From assembly GCF_019397265.1 (NCBI RefSeq), contig NZ_CP068985.1, positions 3,576,501 through 3,640,500 on the forward strand: a stretch of 64,000 bases of DNA, written 5' to 3'. The notes beneath the pieces were generated by a model. The model ran no database searches. It worked only from the letters and a program-made list of their open reading frames with translations, and was not told the DNA's origin. Of the stretch, positions 27,986-36,762 are shown one piece after another. The position numbers and the translations under genes are program-made. Each line of letters starts with the position of its first letter. Position 1 is the stretch's first letter. Source of the stretch: Nonomuraea coxensis DSM 45129. GTDB taxonomy: Bacteria; Actinomycetota; Actinomycetes; Streptosporangiales; Streptosporangiaceae.

Positions 27986-28450
27986 TTCAACTCCCTGGGC
28001 CGGTTCCTGGAACACCACGGGGACCTTGTTGGCCGTCACGACGGAGCCGAGCAGCGCGGCGAGCGTGTCGCGTCCGGCGCCGGACAGCTCGTCCGTCAGC
28101 CGCTCCACCCGCCGGCAGGTCTCGGCGTAGAACCGCTCGGCGAGCGCCGCGCCCTTCCTGGTCAGCGCGATCCGCACCGCCCGGGAGTCGCGCGGGTCCG
28201 GCCCGCGCCTGACCAGGCCGTTGCGCTCGGTGCGGTCCACCAGGCCGGTGAGGCTCGACTTGGCCAGCCCCAGCGTCGCGCCCAGCTCGCCCATCCCGTA
28301 CGGGCCCGGCATCAGCACGCACAACAACTGCCCCTGCTGCGCGGTGAGGCCGAACTCCCTGGCGGACTCCGTGTAGACGGCGTTCACCAGGAACGCGCCG
28401 CGCACCAGCGCGGCCACCACGCCGATCCGCCCGTCGTCGTCTCCTGTCAC
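27968..28450 (-). CDS. MarR-family transcriptional regulator
   Basis: A 160-residue MarR protein starting at GTG. The DNA-binding part is MGELGATLGLAKSSLTGLVDRTERNGLVRRGPDPRDSRAVRIALT (about 52-98), with the expected wing DPRDSRA. It is immediately upstream of the LLM oxidoreductase. A TTCGT-N3-ACGAA palindrome 34-46 nt upstream of its start, and two similar sites before the LLM gene, point to autoregulation and control of the downstream gene. Confidence 0.92.
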   Translation of the reverse strand: MTGDDDGRIGVVAALVRGAFLVNAVYTESAREFGLTAQQGQLLCVLMPGPYGMGELGATLGLAKSSLTGLVDRTERNGLVRRGPDPRDSRAVRIALTRKGAALAERFYAETCRRVERLTDELSGAGRDTLAALLGSVVTANKVPVVFQEPAQGVEVRATN

Positions 28451-28483
28451 GCGCTCAGCGTAACAGCCGTCCAGAAGCGAAAA

Positions 28484-28496
28484 TTCGTGTCACGAA
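28484..28496. promoter_or_regulatory. MarR operator upstream of marR gene
   Basis: TTCGTGTCACGAA is a perfect 5+5 dyad with a 3 nt centre, of the same pattern as the two sites at 27949-27985, and sits at the promoter of the MarR gene. Confidence 0.7.
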
Positions 28497-28589
28497 CTAC
28501 TGCCGGCCGGCCGGGCGGGCACGCGCGCGGCATCGAGCGCCCCTCACCGGGTAGGGCACCCCTGCACGTGGCCATCGGGGGAGGTCGCC

Positions 28590-30635
28590 ATGGGTGCGGA
28601 TGACGGCCGCGACGACAGCGGCCTGGCCTTGGACATGCTCGATCCCGCGCCGGTCGGCGTCGTGGTGACGCGGGGCCCCGAGCACCGGCTGGTCTACACG
28701 AACGCCCTGTTCCAGTCGCTGTTCAGGGACCCCGGCGGCAAGGTGCCGGTGGAGGAGTCGTTCGCCAGGTTCGTCCAGCGCTACTACCGCCCGCGCTTCG
28801 ACCACGTCCACGCCACCGGCGAGCCGATCATGATCATGGCCGAGCCCGAGCTGCCCTCCAGCGAGCGCCCCGTGCCGGAACGGTTCTTCACCGCCAGCCT
28901 GTCGCGGATCTCCTTCGGCCCCGGCGACCACGGCGTGCTGGCCATGGTGATCGACGTGACCGACCAGGTCGGCGCGGCCCGCCGGATCGCCGCCATCGCC
29001 GAGGAACGCCGCCGCCTCCTGCACCGGCTGGCCAGCCTCATGGAGATCAGCGCGCCGATCATCTGGGTGACCAGCCGCGACGGCCACGTACGCGAGCCGA
29101 GCCCCAACTGGGAGCGGGTGACCGGCCAGACGTGGGAGGAGTACCGCGGCCAGGGCTGGCTGCGGATGGTCCACCCCGACGACCGCCGGGACACGATCAA
29201 GTCCTGGGCGCGGGCCGTCGACGACGTCAGCGGGACGTGGGAGCACGTCTACCGGCTGCGCACCAGGTACGGCGGCTACCGGCACTTCCGGCTCCGCGCC
29301 GTGCCCATCTGCGAGGACGACCGGGTGGTCGAGTGGGTGGGGTCCAGCACCGACATCGAGGACCAGTGGCGCGAGCAGCGGGCGCAGCGCCTGCTCGACC
29401 GCGCCGCCGGCGCCACGGCGCGGTTGCGCAGCCTGGAGGAGATGCTGGACGCGCTGGCCGGGGTGATCGTGCCGGAGATCGCCGACGGCTGCAGCGTCTA
29501 CCTCGTCACCGACCTCGCCGACGGGCGCCAGGGCGACGCGCCGCTCATCGTCCGGCGGGTGGCCACCACCGCCCGGCCCGGCCTGCGGACCCCGGCGTCG
29601 TACGTCGAGGAGCGGCTGCCCGGCCGGCACGCGTTCGTCAAGGCCGTCCGGCGGCGGCGGCCCCTGCGCAGGACGTTCCCTGCCGGTTCGCCGCCGCCGG
29701 GCGTCGTCCCCGACGTGACCCGGCCGTGGCTGCGGGACAGCGGCGGCAACGGCGCGCTGATCCTGCCCGTCGTGGTGGACGGGACCGTGCCCGCCGTGGT
29801 CGTCGCCGTGACCTGCGGCGACCGTCCGCCCATCGGCGAGGACGACGCGAAGCTGCTGGACCTGATGTTCGACCACACCCACGACGCGCTGAGCCGGGCC
29901 ATCCGGTTCCAGCGGACCCAGCAGGTCGCGCTGGCCCTGCAGTACAGCCTGCTCGCCGAGCCGCCGCGCCTGCCGGGCCTGCGCATCGTGGCGCGCTACC
30001 GGGCGAGCCCGAGCGCGGCGGAGGTCGGCGGCGACTGGTACGACTCCTTCGTCCTGCCCGACGGCGTGCCGATGCTGGTGATCGGCGACGTGGCCGGCCA
30101 CGACCTGAACGCCGCCGTCGCCATGAGCCAGCTCCGCAACATGCTGCGCGCCCTCGCCATGGACCGCCGGGAGCCGCCGGGGGACATCCTGTCCCGGCTC
30201 GACACGGCGATGGAGTCGCTGGCCGGGGAGGTCACCGCGACCTGCGTGGTCGCCCGCGTGGAGCCCGCGGGCCGCGGCCACCGCCTGGACTACGCGGTGG
30301 CCGGCCACCCGCCGCCGCTGCTGGTCGAGCCCGGAGGCCGGGGCCGCTTCCTGGAGGAGGGCGTGAGCCCGTTGCTCGGTGCTCTCCCCGGCGAGCGGCG
30401 CGCGTCGCGCGAGGAGCCGCTGCCGCCGGGCGGCACGCTCCTGCTCTACACCGACGGTCTCGTGGAGCGGGCGGGCGAGCACCTGGACCGCGGCCTGGAA
30501 CGGCTCAGGCTGGCCGCCGAACGGTTCGCGGACCGGCCCGTGGACAGCTTCTGCGACGCCCTGCTGAGCGAGCTCCCGACCACCGGCCTGGACGACATCG
30601 CCGTCATGGCGCTGCGGCTGCCGCGCCGGCGCTGA
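28590..30635 (+). CDS. PAS-PAS-GAF SpoIIE-type serine phosphatase
   Basis: A 681-residue soluble signalling phosphatase. PAS-like region 1 is at about 15-130 (VGVVVTRGPEHRLVYTNALFQSLF). PAS region 2, at about 150-265, contains PNWERVTGQTWEEYRGQGWLRMVHPDD. A GAF-like domain follows (about 280-450), then the SpoIIE/PP2C domain from about 470: AEVGGDWYDSF, VIGDVAGHDLNAAVAMSQLRNMLRA, AGHPPPLLVEPGG, LLLYTDGLVER and GLDDIAVMAL. Proteins of this type usually dephosphorylate anti-sigma antagonist proteins. No STAS or kinase partner is adjacent, so its target is elsewhere. Confidence 0.92.
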   Translation: MGADDGRDDSGLALDMLDPAPVGVVVTRGPEHRLVYTNALFQSLFRDPGGKVPVEESFARFVQRYYRPRFDHVHATGEPIMIMAEPELPSSERPVPERFFTASLSRISFGPGDHGVLAMVIDVTDQVGAARRIAAIAEERRRLLHRLASLMEISAPIIWVTSRDGHVREPSPNWERVTGQTWEEYRGQGWLRMVHPDDRRDTIKSWARAVDDVSGTWEHVYRLRTRYGGYRHFRLRAVPICEDDRVVEWVGSSTDIEDQWREQRAQRLLDRAAGATARLRSLEEMLDALAGVIVPEIADGCSVYLVTDLADGRQGDAPLIVRRVATTARPGLRTPASYVEERLPGRHAFVKAVRRRRPLRRTFPAGSPPPGVVPDVTRPWLRDSGGNGALILPVVVDGTVPAVVVAVTCGDRPPIGEDDAKLLDLMFDHTHDALSRAIRFQRTQQVALALQYSLLAEPPRLPGLRIVARYRASPSAAEVGGDWYDSFVLPDGVPMLVIGDVAGHDLNAAVAMSQLRNMLRALAMDRREPPGDILSRLDTAMESLAGEVTATCVVARVEPAGRGHRLDYAVAGHPPPLLVEPGGRGRFLEEGVSPLLGALPGERRASREEPLPPGGTLLLYTDGLVERAGEHLDRGLERLRLAAERFADRPVDSFCDALLSELPTTGLDDIAVMALRLPRRR

Positions 30636-30660
30636 ACACGGCTTCGCGCATTCGCGGGGC

Positions 30661-30853
30661 GTGCTCGCAGCCGTGCTCCTGGCCCTTCCGCTGCATGAAC
30701 ACCGCGGCGGGCAGGCCCGGCATGCTGGTCGCGAACGTCTTCAACGGCCCGGCCGACGAGGCCGAGCCCGCCTGCACGAGCGCCCTGGCGGCCGCGCACG
30801 CCGCCGGCATCAAGGTCATCGGCTATGTGGACACCGGCTACTTCGGCGGCTGA
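30661..30853 (+). pseudogene. Decayed fragment of a spherulation-specific family 4-like gene
   Basis: In one frame the stretch PGMLVANVFNGPADEAEP, then AAHAAGIKVIGYVDTGYFG and a stop, looks like the middle of a spherulin-4-type glycosidase-like protein. A few bases upstream the neighbouring frame gives LLALPLHEHRGG, resembling the PLYEHP start of the same family, so a deletion with frameshift seems to have joined the two. There is no promoter, signal peptide or C-terminal half. Read as a relic; resemblance is judged by eye. Confidence 0.45.
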
Positions 30854-30872
30854 CGCCGGAACGCCCGGCTCG

Positions 30873-33683
30873 TCACGCGGAGCTCGTGGCCTGGTCGAGG
30901 AGTTCGAGCAGGTGGTGGTAGGAGTCGCCGGTGGCGCGGGTCAGGCCGAGCTCACACGTGCGGTTGACCGAGGCGTGGGCCGCGTGCCTCCCCGCCCGCA
31001 CCGCGGCGGCCTCGGCGCGGGTCGCCGACGCGGTCAGCTCCGGATGCAGCAGGCCCCGGTCACCGGCGAAGGCGCAGCACTGCCAGCCCTGGGGGACGAC
31101 GACCTCCTCGGCGACGGCCTCGGCGATCCGGGCGATCGCCCCGTCCAGGCCGAGCTGCGTGGAGGAGCAGGTGGGATGCAGCGCCAGCGAGGGCAGGCGG
31201 CGGACGACGGTCAGGCGGGGCAGCAGGTGCTCGGCGGCGAAGGCCACCGCGTCCACGACCCGCACGCCCGCCGCGTCCAGGCCGAGCCGGTGGAAACCCT
31301 CGGTGCAGGAGGCGGCGTCGGTGATCACCGGGATCCGCCCGCCGTCCGTGGCCTCCGTCAGCGCCTCGCGGACGCGCTCGCCCATCGTCCGGTGGCCGTC
31401 GGCGTAGCCCTTCGACGACCAGGGCGTGCCGCAGCACAGGCCCGCGACCCCGTCGGGGACGCGCAGCGTGACCCCGGCCCGCGCGGCCAGGCGCCGCACC
31501 GCGGCCATCACGCCCGGCCCGCCGTCGGCCGGGGCGAACATCGTGTTCAGGCAGGACGGCAGGTAGACGGCGTCGGGCGCGGCGGCGGGGACCGGCAGGC
31601 GGGGCCGGCCGCCCCGGGGCAGGTCCCTGCTCCACTGAGGTGCCGCCTCGGCGCCCGCGACGGCGCGGGCCGCCCGGCTCGCGCCCTCGGCCAGCGCGGG
31701 CGGGACCGCCGCCGCCGTGTCCAGGGCCAGGTTCATCGCGCGGGTGACGCCGTCCCAGTGCCGGGCCGCGCCGTTCCAGCCGGCGCGGGCGGCGCGGCCG
31801 TGGCGTTCGGCGCGCAGCCGCTTGGTCAGGTCGCCGGTGTTGATGCCGACGGGGCAGGCGGTCGCGCACATGCCGTCCACGGCGCAGGTGTCCACCGCGT
31901 CGTAGCCGTAGTCGGCCTCCAGCGCGCGGGCCAGCGCGCCGTCACCCGCCTCGCGGGCCGCGGCCAGCTCGCGGCGCAGCACGATGCGCTGGCGGGGCGT
32001 GGTGGTCAGGTCGCGGCTGGGGCAGACCGGCTCGCAGTAGCCGCACTCGACACACCGGTCGACCTCGGGCTCGACGGTGACCACGTTCTTGAGGTCGCGC
32101 AGGTGCGCGTCGGCGGCGTCGGTGAGGACGACGCCCGGGTTGAGCGTGCCGGCCGGGTCGCACAGGCGCTTGACCTCGCGCATCACCTCGTACAGCTCGT
32201 CGCCGTACTGGCGGCGGACGAACGGCGCCATGACCCGGCCGGTGCCGTGCTCGGCCTTCAGCGTGCCGCCGCGCTCCAGCACGGCCGTCACCAGGTCCTC
32301 GGTGAAGTCGGCGTAGCGCTCCAGGTCGGTGGCGAAGCGCTCGTTCAGCATGAAGTGCAGGTTGCCGTCCTTGGCGTGGCCGAAGACGACGCTGCGCTCG
32401 TAGCGGTGCTTGGCGAACAGCGCGGTCAGCTCCTCGCACAGGTCCGCCAGGGCGGGCACCGGCACGGCGACGTCCTCCAGCAGGGCGGTCGTGCCGGAGG
32501 GGCGGGCGCCGGCGACGGCGGCGTACAGGCCCTTGCGGATGTGCCAGAGCGCGGCCCGGCCCCGGGCGTCGCGGCTCAGCCGGGCCGGCGCGGCCAGCTC
32601 CAGCGCGCCGAACACCTCCTCGGCGGCCCGCTCCCGCCCGGCCAGCGCGCCGGCGTCGGACTCCTGCCACTCGACCAGCAGCGCCGCGTGCCCGGCGACC
32701 GTCATCGAGCGCAGCACGTCGTCGGCCTTCGGGTCGGCCTGGGCGACCCGCAGCGACTCGGCGTCCAGCAGCTCCACCGCGGCCGGCTCCGCGGCCACCA
32801 GCTCCGGCATGGCGGCCATCGCCCGCCCCAGGGAGGGGAAGACGAGCAGCCCGGTGGCGGCCAGCGGATGCGCGGGGACGGTGCGCAGCACCGCCTCGGC
32901 GACGAAGCCGAGCGTGCCCTCGCTGCCGATGACCAGGTGGGCGAGGATCTGCGCGGGGGTGTCGTGGTCGAGGAAGCTGTTGAGCCCGTAGCCCATGGTG
33001 TTCTTCAGCGAGAACTGCGCCTGGACCCGCCGCACCGAGCCGGGGTTGCCGCGCACCCGGTCGCGCAGCCGCAGCAGGCCCTCGGCCAGCTCGGGTTCGA
33101 GCGCCCGCAGCCGCTCGTCGGCGTCCGGCGCGCCGGTGTCGACGACGGTGCCGCTCGCCAGCACGAGCGTCATCGACTCCAGCGTCCGGTACGTGTTCGC
33201 GTGCGTGCCGCAGGTCATGCCGCTGGAGTTGTTGGCGACCACCCCGCCGATCGTGCACGCCGACTCGCTCGCCGGATCGGGGCCGAGCTTGCGGCCGTAG
33301 GGCGCGAGGCGGGCGTTGACCTGGCGCAGCACCGCGCCCGGCTGCACCCGCACCCGGGCCCCGCCGTCCAGCACCTCGATGTCCCTGAAGTGCCGGCGCG
33401 TGTCCACCAGCAGGTGCTCGCTGACGCCCTGCCCGCTGAGGCTGGTGCCGCCGGAGCGGAACGTCAGCGGCAGCCCGGTCCGCAGCAGCGCCGCCACCTG
33501 CCCGGCGCTCTCCGGCACCAGCACCGCCTCCGGGGTCAGCAGGTAGTGCGAGGCGTCGTGGGCCATGCCGAGCCGGTCGCTCGCCCTTGTCCTGGCGATG
33601 CCCGGCACCGCCGCCTCCACGCGGGACAGGACGGCGGGGTCGGGCGCGGTCAGACGGGGCGGTCGGGCGTGGATCACGGTCAT
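30873..33683 (-). CDS. FAD- and Fe-S-containing D-lactate/2-hydroxyacid dehydrogenase
   Basis: A 936-residue fused flavoprotein. The N-terminal FAD-binding (VAO/PCMH) domain has LTFRSGGTSLSGQGVSEHLLVDT and IGGVVANNSSGMTCGT. The GlcD-type cap domain follows, with VFGHAKDGNLHFML and LKAEHGTGRVMAPF. From about residue 540 two 4Fe-4S clusters are carried by CVECGYCEPVCPS and CAVDGMCATACPVG. Two CCG-type domains (LCCGTPW and QCCAFAGDRG) end the protein. This GlcD-GlcF fusion resembles quinone-linked D-lactate dehydrogenases. It is just downstream of the FAA hydrolase and IclR genes on the same strand. Confidence 0.93.
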   Translation of the reverse strand: MTVIHARPPRLTAPDPAVLSRVEAAVPGIARTRASDRLGMAHDASHYLLTPEAVLVPESAGQVAALLRTGLPLTFRSGGTSLSGQGVSEHLLVDTRRHFRDIEVLDGGARVRVQPGAVLRQVNARLAPYGRKLGPDPASESACTIGGVVANNSSGMTCGTHANTYRTLESMTLVLASGTVVDTGAPDADERLRALEPELAEGLLRLRDRVRGNPGSVRRVQAQFSLKNTMGYGLNSFLDHDTPAQILAHLVIGSEGTLGFVAEAVLRTVPAHPLAATGLLVFPSLGRAMAAMPELVAAEPAAVELLDAESLRVAQADPKADDVLRSMTVAGHAALLVEWQESDAGALAGRERAAEEVFGALELAAPARLSRDARGRAALWHIRKGLYAAVAGARPSGTTALLEDVAVPVPALADLCEELTALFAKHRYERSVVFGHAKDGNLHFMLNERFATDLERYADFTEDLVTAVLERGGTLKAEHGTGRVMAPFVRRQYGDELYEVMREVKRLCDPAGTLNPGVVLTDAADAHLRDLKNVVTVEPEVDRCVECGYCEPVCPSRDLTTTPRQRIVLRRELAAAREAGDGALARALEADYGYDAVDTCAVDGMCATACPVGINTGDLTKRLRAERHGRAARAGWNGAARHWDGVTRAMNLALDTAAAVPPALAEGASRAARAVAGAEAAPQWSRDLPRGGRPRLPVPAAAPDAVYLPSCLNTMFAPADGGPGVMAAVRRLAARAGVTLRVPDGVAGLCCGTPWSSKGYADGHRTMGERVREALTEATDGGRIPVITDAASCTEGFHRLGLDAAGVRVVDAVAFAAEHLLPRLTVVRRLPSLALHPTCSSTQLGLDGAIARIAEAVAEEVVVPQGWQCCAFAGDRGLLHPELTASATRAEAAAVRAGRHAAHASVNRTCELGLTRATGDSYHHLLELLDQATSSA

Positions 33684-33726
33684 GCTCTCTTCACTGGGGA
33701 CGTGCCGATGGTGCGGGGGCCGGGCG

Positions 33727-34575
33727 CTACCGTGGCCCGACGACGTTCTGGCGCTGGCTGCCGAGTCCTTCGATGCCGAGCTCCATCACGTCGCCGGGCT
33801 GGAGCCAGATCTGCGGGTCGTGGCCCATGCCGACGCCCGGCGGGGTGCCGGTGTTGATCAGGTCGCCCGGCTCCAGCACCATGAACTGGCTCAGGTGGTG
33901 CACGATGACGTACGGGTCGAAGATCATGGTCTTGGTGGTGCCGGTCTGCCGGCGCGTCCCGTTGACGTCGAGCCACATGCCGAGGTTCCTGACGTCGGCG
34001 AGCTCGTCGGGGGTGACCAGCCACGGCCCGGCAGGGTTGAAGGTCTCGGCGGACTTGCCCTTGCTCCACTGCCCGCCGCGCTCCATCTGGAACGCCCGCT
34101 CGCTGACGTCGTTGACCACGCAGTAGCCGGCGATCGCGTCCTTCGCCTCCTCCGGAGAATTCAGGTAGGAGGTGCGCCGGCCGACGACGATGCCCAGCTC
34201 CACCTCCCAGTCGGTCTTGGTGGAGCCGCGCGGGATGCGCACGTCGTCGTACGGGCCGACCAGCGTGTTCGGCGACTTGGTGAACAGGATCGGCTCGGCG
34301 GGCACCGCCTGGCCGGTCTCGGCGGCGTGGTCGCTGTAGTTGAGCCCGATGCACAGGATCTGGTGCGGGCGGGCGATCGGCGCGCCGATCCGCTCACCGG
34401 CGAACGCGCGCCGCTCCCCGGCCGCGACCGGCCCGGCGAGCAGGGCGGGGCCGCCCGCGGCGAAGAACCGCTCGTCGAAGTCGGGGGTGACGTCGGAGAC
34501 GTCGACGTAGTGCCGCTCGTCCACGCGGACGACGGGCCTCTCGGCGCCGGGAGCGCCGATGCGCATCAGGTACAC
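33727..34575 (-). CDS. Fumarylacetoacetate hydrolase-family protein
   Basis: A 282-residue FAH-fold enzyme: the catalytic domain begins at IARPHQILCIGLNYSDHAAE, has the metal site Glu-Glu/Asp in KTDWEVELGIVVG, then YCVVNDVSERAFQ and GDLINTGTPPGVGMG. The family cleaves or decarboxylates acylpyruvates and 2-oxo acids in aromatic or sugar catabolism. The start is GTG 34575 with GAGAGAGG upstream, overlapping the IclR stop by 10 nt. With IclR upstream and the FAD/Fe-S dehydrogenase downstream it forms a likely three-gene hydroxyacid catabolism unit. Confidence 0.92.
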   Translation of the reverse strand: MYLMRIGAPGAERPVVRVDERHYVDVSDVTPDFDERFFAAGGPALLAGPVAAGERRAFAGERIGAPIARPHQILCIGLNYSDHAAETGQAVPAEPILFTKSPNTLVGPYDDVRIPRGSTKTDWEVELGIVVGRRTSYLNSPEEAKDAIAGYCVVNDVSERAFQMERGGQWSKGKSAETFNPAGPWLVTPDELADVRNLGMWLDVNGTRRQTGTTKTMIFDPYVIVHHLSQFMVLEPGDLINTGTPPGVGMGHDPQIWLQPGDVMELGIEGLGSQRQNVVGPR

Positions 34576-35357
34576 GGGTGCCTCTCTCTGAACACGATGG
34601 CGCGGATGGCGGGCAGGTCGTCGACCAGCGCGCGCAGCGGGGTGCGGTAGGCCAGGCCGCTGACGCTGATCGCGCCGCTGGGGACGGTGGGCGAGGTCAG
34701 GTAGGCGGGGACCGCGACACAGTTGACGCCCGGCTCGTTCTCCTGGTCGTCGGCCGCGTAGCCCTGCTCGCGGACGCGGGCCAGCTCGGCGTGCAGCTCG
34801 CCCGCCGTGCCGATCGAGCGCTCGGTGCGGCGTTCCAGCGTCCTGCCGCCCACCCAGGCGCGGACCGCGTCCTCGTCGGGCAGGGCGTGGGCGAGCAGCA
34901 CCTTGCCGGCCGCGGTGCAGTGCGCAGGGTTGCGGCCGCCCACGACGGACGCCAGCCGGACCGCCCCCGCCGGGGGGTCCAGCTTGGCCCGGTAGACGAT
35001 CGAGACGCCGTCGAGCACCGCGTAGTGCACGGTCTCGCCGTGCCGGTCGCAGAGCGCCTTGAGCGTCGGCGCGACGCGGACGTGGTCGGGCCGCGCCTCG
35101 TGGTGCGCGAAGGCCATCCGCAGGAACTCGTCGCCCAGCACGTAGCGGCCGTGGCCGTGCTGCGCGGCGAACCCGGCCCTGCGCAGCGCGGCCAGCGCGC
35201 GGTGCACGGTCGGCTTCGGGCTCGTCACGGCTCTCGCCATCTCCTCCAGCCCGATGCCGTCGGGGTGGCGGGCCAGCTCGGCGAGCACCGCGAGCACGCG
35301 GTCGGCCCCGACGAGCCGGGTCTCGGCGGCCGGATCGTCAGGGGTGGCTGCGGACAC
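34566..35357 (-). CDS. IclR-family transcriptional regulator
   Basis: A 263-residue regulator. An N-terminal winged HTH is at about 12-70 (RVLAVLAELARHPDGIGLEEMARAVTSPKPTVHRALAALRRAGF). The effector domain follows, with VHYAVLDGVSIVYRAKLDP, CTAAGKVLLAH and the C-terminal VNCVAVPAYLTSP. GTG 35357 is chosen because the frame upstream lacks coding character. It is divergent from the ArsR gene and overlaps the FAH-family gene, which it probably controls. Confidence 0.92.
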   Translation of the reverse strand: MSAATPDDPAAETRLVGADRVLAVLAELARHPDGIGLEEMARAVTSPKPTVHRALAALRRAGFAAQHGHGRYVLGDEFLRMAFAHHEARPDHVRVAPTLKALCDRHGETVHYAVLDGVSIVYRAKLDPPAGAVRLASVVGGRNPAHCTAAGKVLLAHALPDEDAVRAWVGGRTLERRTERSIGTAGELHAELARVREQGYAADDQENEPGVNCVAVPAYLTSPTVPSGAISVSGLAYRTPLRALVDDLPAIRAIVFRERHPCT

Positions 35358-35414
35358 GTTCCGAAGAGTAGACCATCGTTCCGTCAAACGAAAGTTGACC
35401 CCTTTTGGGAGGTG

Positions 35415-35465
35415 TTGACAGCGTCCGTCCCGACGACACAATGGACATATGAACAACTCTTCAGA
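35415..35465 (+). promoter_or_regulatory. Promoter and ArsR/SmtB-type operator over the arsR start
   Basis: TTGACA (35415-35420) and CACAAT (35437-35442) are 16 bp apart and end 6 nt before ATG 35449, which predicts a leaderless mRNA. Straddling the start codon, TGAA-N6-TTCA (35450-35463, within TATGAACAACTCTTCAGA) matches the 12-2-12 core bound by SmtB/CzrA-type zinc sensors. The repressor would sit on its own start. Confidence 0.65.
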
Positions 35466-35862
35466 CGTGAGCGTGTCGGCCGTGGACGGCTGCGCGGTCA
35501 AGGTCGTCGACGCCGACCGCATCGCCGCGGTCCACGAGCGGATGCCGCCCGCCGACGACCTCGCCGACACGGCCGACGTCTTCGGCCTGCTGTCGGACAC
35601 GAACCGGCTGAAGCTGCTCGTCGCCCTCCTGGAGGGCGAGCTGTGCGTGTGCGACCTCGCCGCCGTCACCGGGCAGAGCGAGTCCGCCGTCTCCCACGCC
35701 CTGCGGCTGCTGCGCGCCCACCGCATCGTCGCCGCCCGCCGCTCCGGCCGGATGGCCTACTACCGGCTGGCCGACCCGCACGTACGGCTGCTGCTCGACC
35801 TGGCGCTCGCCCACACCGAGCACACCGACGCCATCCACCCCGAACGCTCGGGAGACCGGTGA
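35449..35862 (+). CDS. ArsR/SmtB-family metal-sensing repressor (zinc-type site)
   Basis: A 137-residue winged-helix repressor. The helix-turn-helix is about 62-95 (CDLAAVTGQSESAVSHALRLLRAHRIV). The alpha3 segment is ELCVCDL (Cys66, Cys68). The C-terminal helix carries D109-x-H111-x10-H122-x2-H125, the alpha5 motif of SmtB/CzrA/NmtR sensors of Zn, Co or Ni. The downstream CDF exporter overlaps its stop by 1 nt (TGATG), so it is almost certainly the regulated gene. The first 25 residues form an extra leader with Cys15. Confidence 0.93.
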   Translation: MNNSSDVSVSAVDGCAVKVVDADRIAAVHERMPPADDLADTADVFGLLSDTNRLKLLVALLEGELCVCDLAAVTGQSESAVSHALRLLRAHRIVAARRSGRMAYYRLADPHVRLLLDLALAHTEHTDAIHPERSGDR

Positions 35863-36761
35863 TGGGCGCGGGACACGGCCACGGGCACGCGGCCGGGCGG
35901 CACCGCTGGCGGCTGGCGCTCGCGTTCGCCCTGATCAGCTGCTTCTTCGTGGTCGAGCTGGTCTACGGGCTGCTCTCCGGCTCGCTGGCCCTCATGTCGG
36001 ACGCCGGGCACATGGCCGCCGACGTGGTCACGCTCGGCGCGGCCCTGGTCGCCACCCGCATCGCCACCCGCCCCGACACCACCGGCCGGCGCAGCTACGG
36101 CTCCTACCGGGCCGAGGTGTTCGCCTCGCTGCTGGCCGTCGTGCTCATGCTGGGCGTCGCGGTCTACGTGGTCGCCGAGGCGATCGGCCGCATCGGCGGC
36201 CCCGCCGAGGTCTCCTCCGGGCCGATGCTCGTCGTCGGCGGGATCGGCCTGGCGGTCAACCTGGTCGCGCTGGCCCTGCTGCGCTCCGGCGCGCGCGAGA
36301 GCCTCAACGTCAAGGGCGCCTACCTGGAGGTGGTCGCCGACACCGCCGGCTCCGTCGGCGTCATCGTCGCCGGCTGGCTCATCGCCGCGACCGGCCAGGT
36401 GTTCTGGGACACGCTGGTCGCCCTGGCCATCGGCGTCTTCGTCGCGGTGCGCGCCTTCTCGCTCGGCCGCGAGGTCTTCGCCGTGCTCGGGCAGCACGTG
36501 CCCGAAGGGCTCGACGCCGCCGCCGTCGCCGCCGACCTCGCCGCCATCGAGGGCGTGCGCGACGTCCACGACCTGCACCTGTGGACGCTCACCTCCGGCA
36601 TGAACGTCGCCACCGCCCACCTCGTCACGGCCGACCAGAACGACCACCACGCGGTGCTCGACCAGGCCCGCGACCTGCTCCGCCGGCGTCACGGCGTCGC
36701 CCACGCCACGTTGCAGGTGGAGCCGCACGACCACACCGGCTGCGACGAGATCGGCTGGTGA
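35862..36761 (+). CDS. CDF-family metal cation efflux protein
   Basis: A 299-residue cation diffusion facilitator with a His-rich N-terminus (MGAGHGHGHAAGRH), six predicted helices and a cytoplasmic domain (VRDVHDLHLWTLTSGMNVATAHLV). The TM2 site is D47/H50-x3-D54 (SDAGHMAAD). TM5 has E156-x3-D160 (YLEVVAD), where zinc members commonly have H-x3-D. So metal choice may differ from classic ZnT/CzcD. It is translationally coupled to the ArsR sensor and would export the sensed metal. Its end is 1 nt from the convergent P450 gene. Confidence 0.93.
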   Translation: MGAGHGHGHAAGRHRWRLALAFALISCFFVVELVYGLLSGSLALMSDAGHMAADVVTLGAALVATRIATRPDTTGRRSYGSYRAEVFASLLAVVLMLGVAVYVVAEAIGRIGGPAEVSSGPMLVVGGIGLAVNLVALALLRSGARESLNVKGAYLEVVADTAGSVGVIVAGWLIAATGQVFWDTLVALAIGVFVAVRAFSLGREVFAVLGQHVPEGLDAAAVAADLAAIEGVRDVHDLHLWTLTSGMNVATAHLVTADQNDHHAVLDQARDLLRRRHGVAHATLQVEPHDHTGCDEIGW

Positions 36762-36762
36762 C

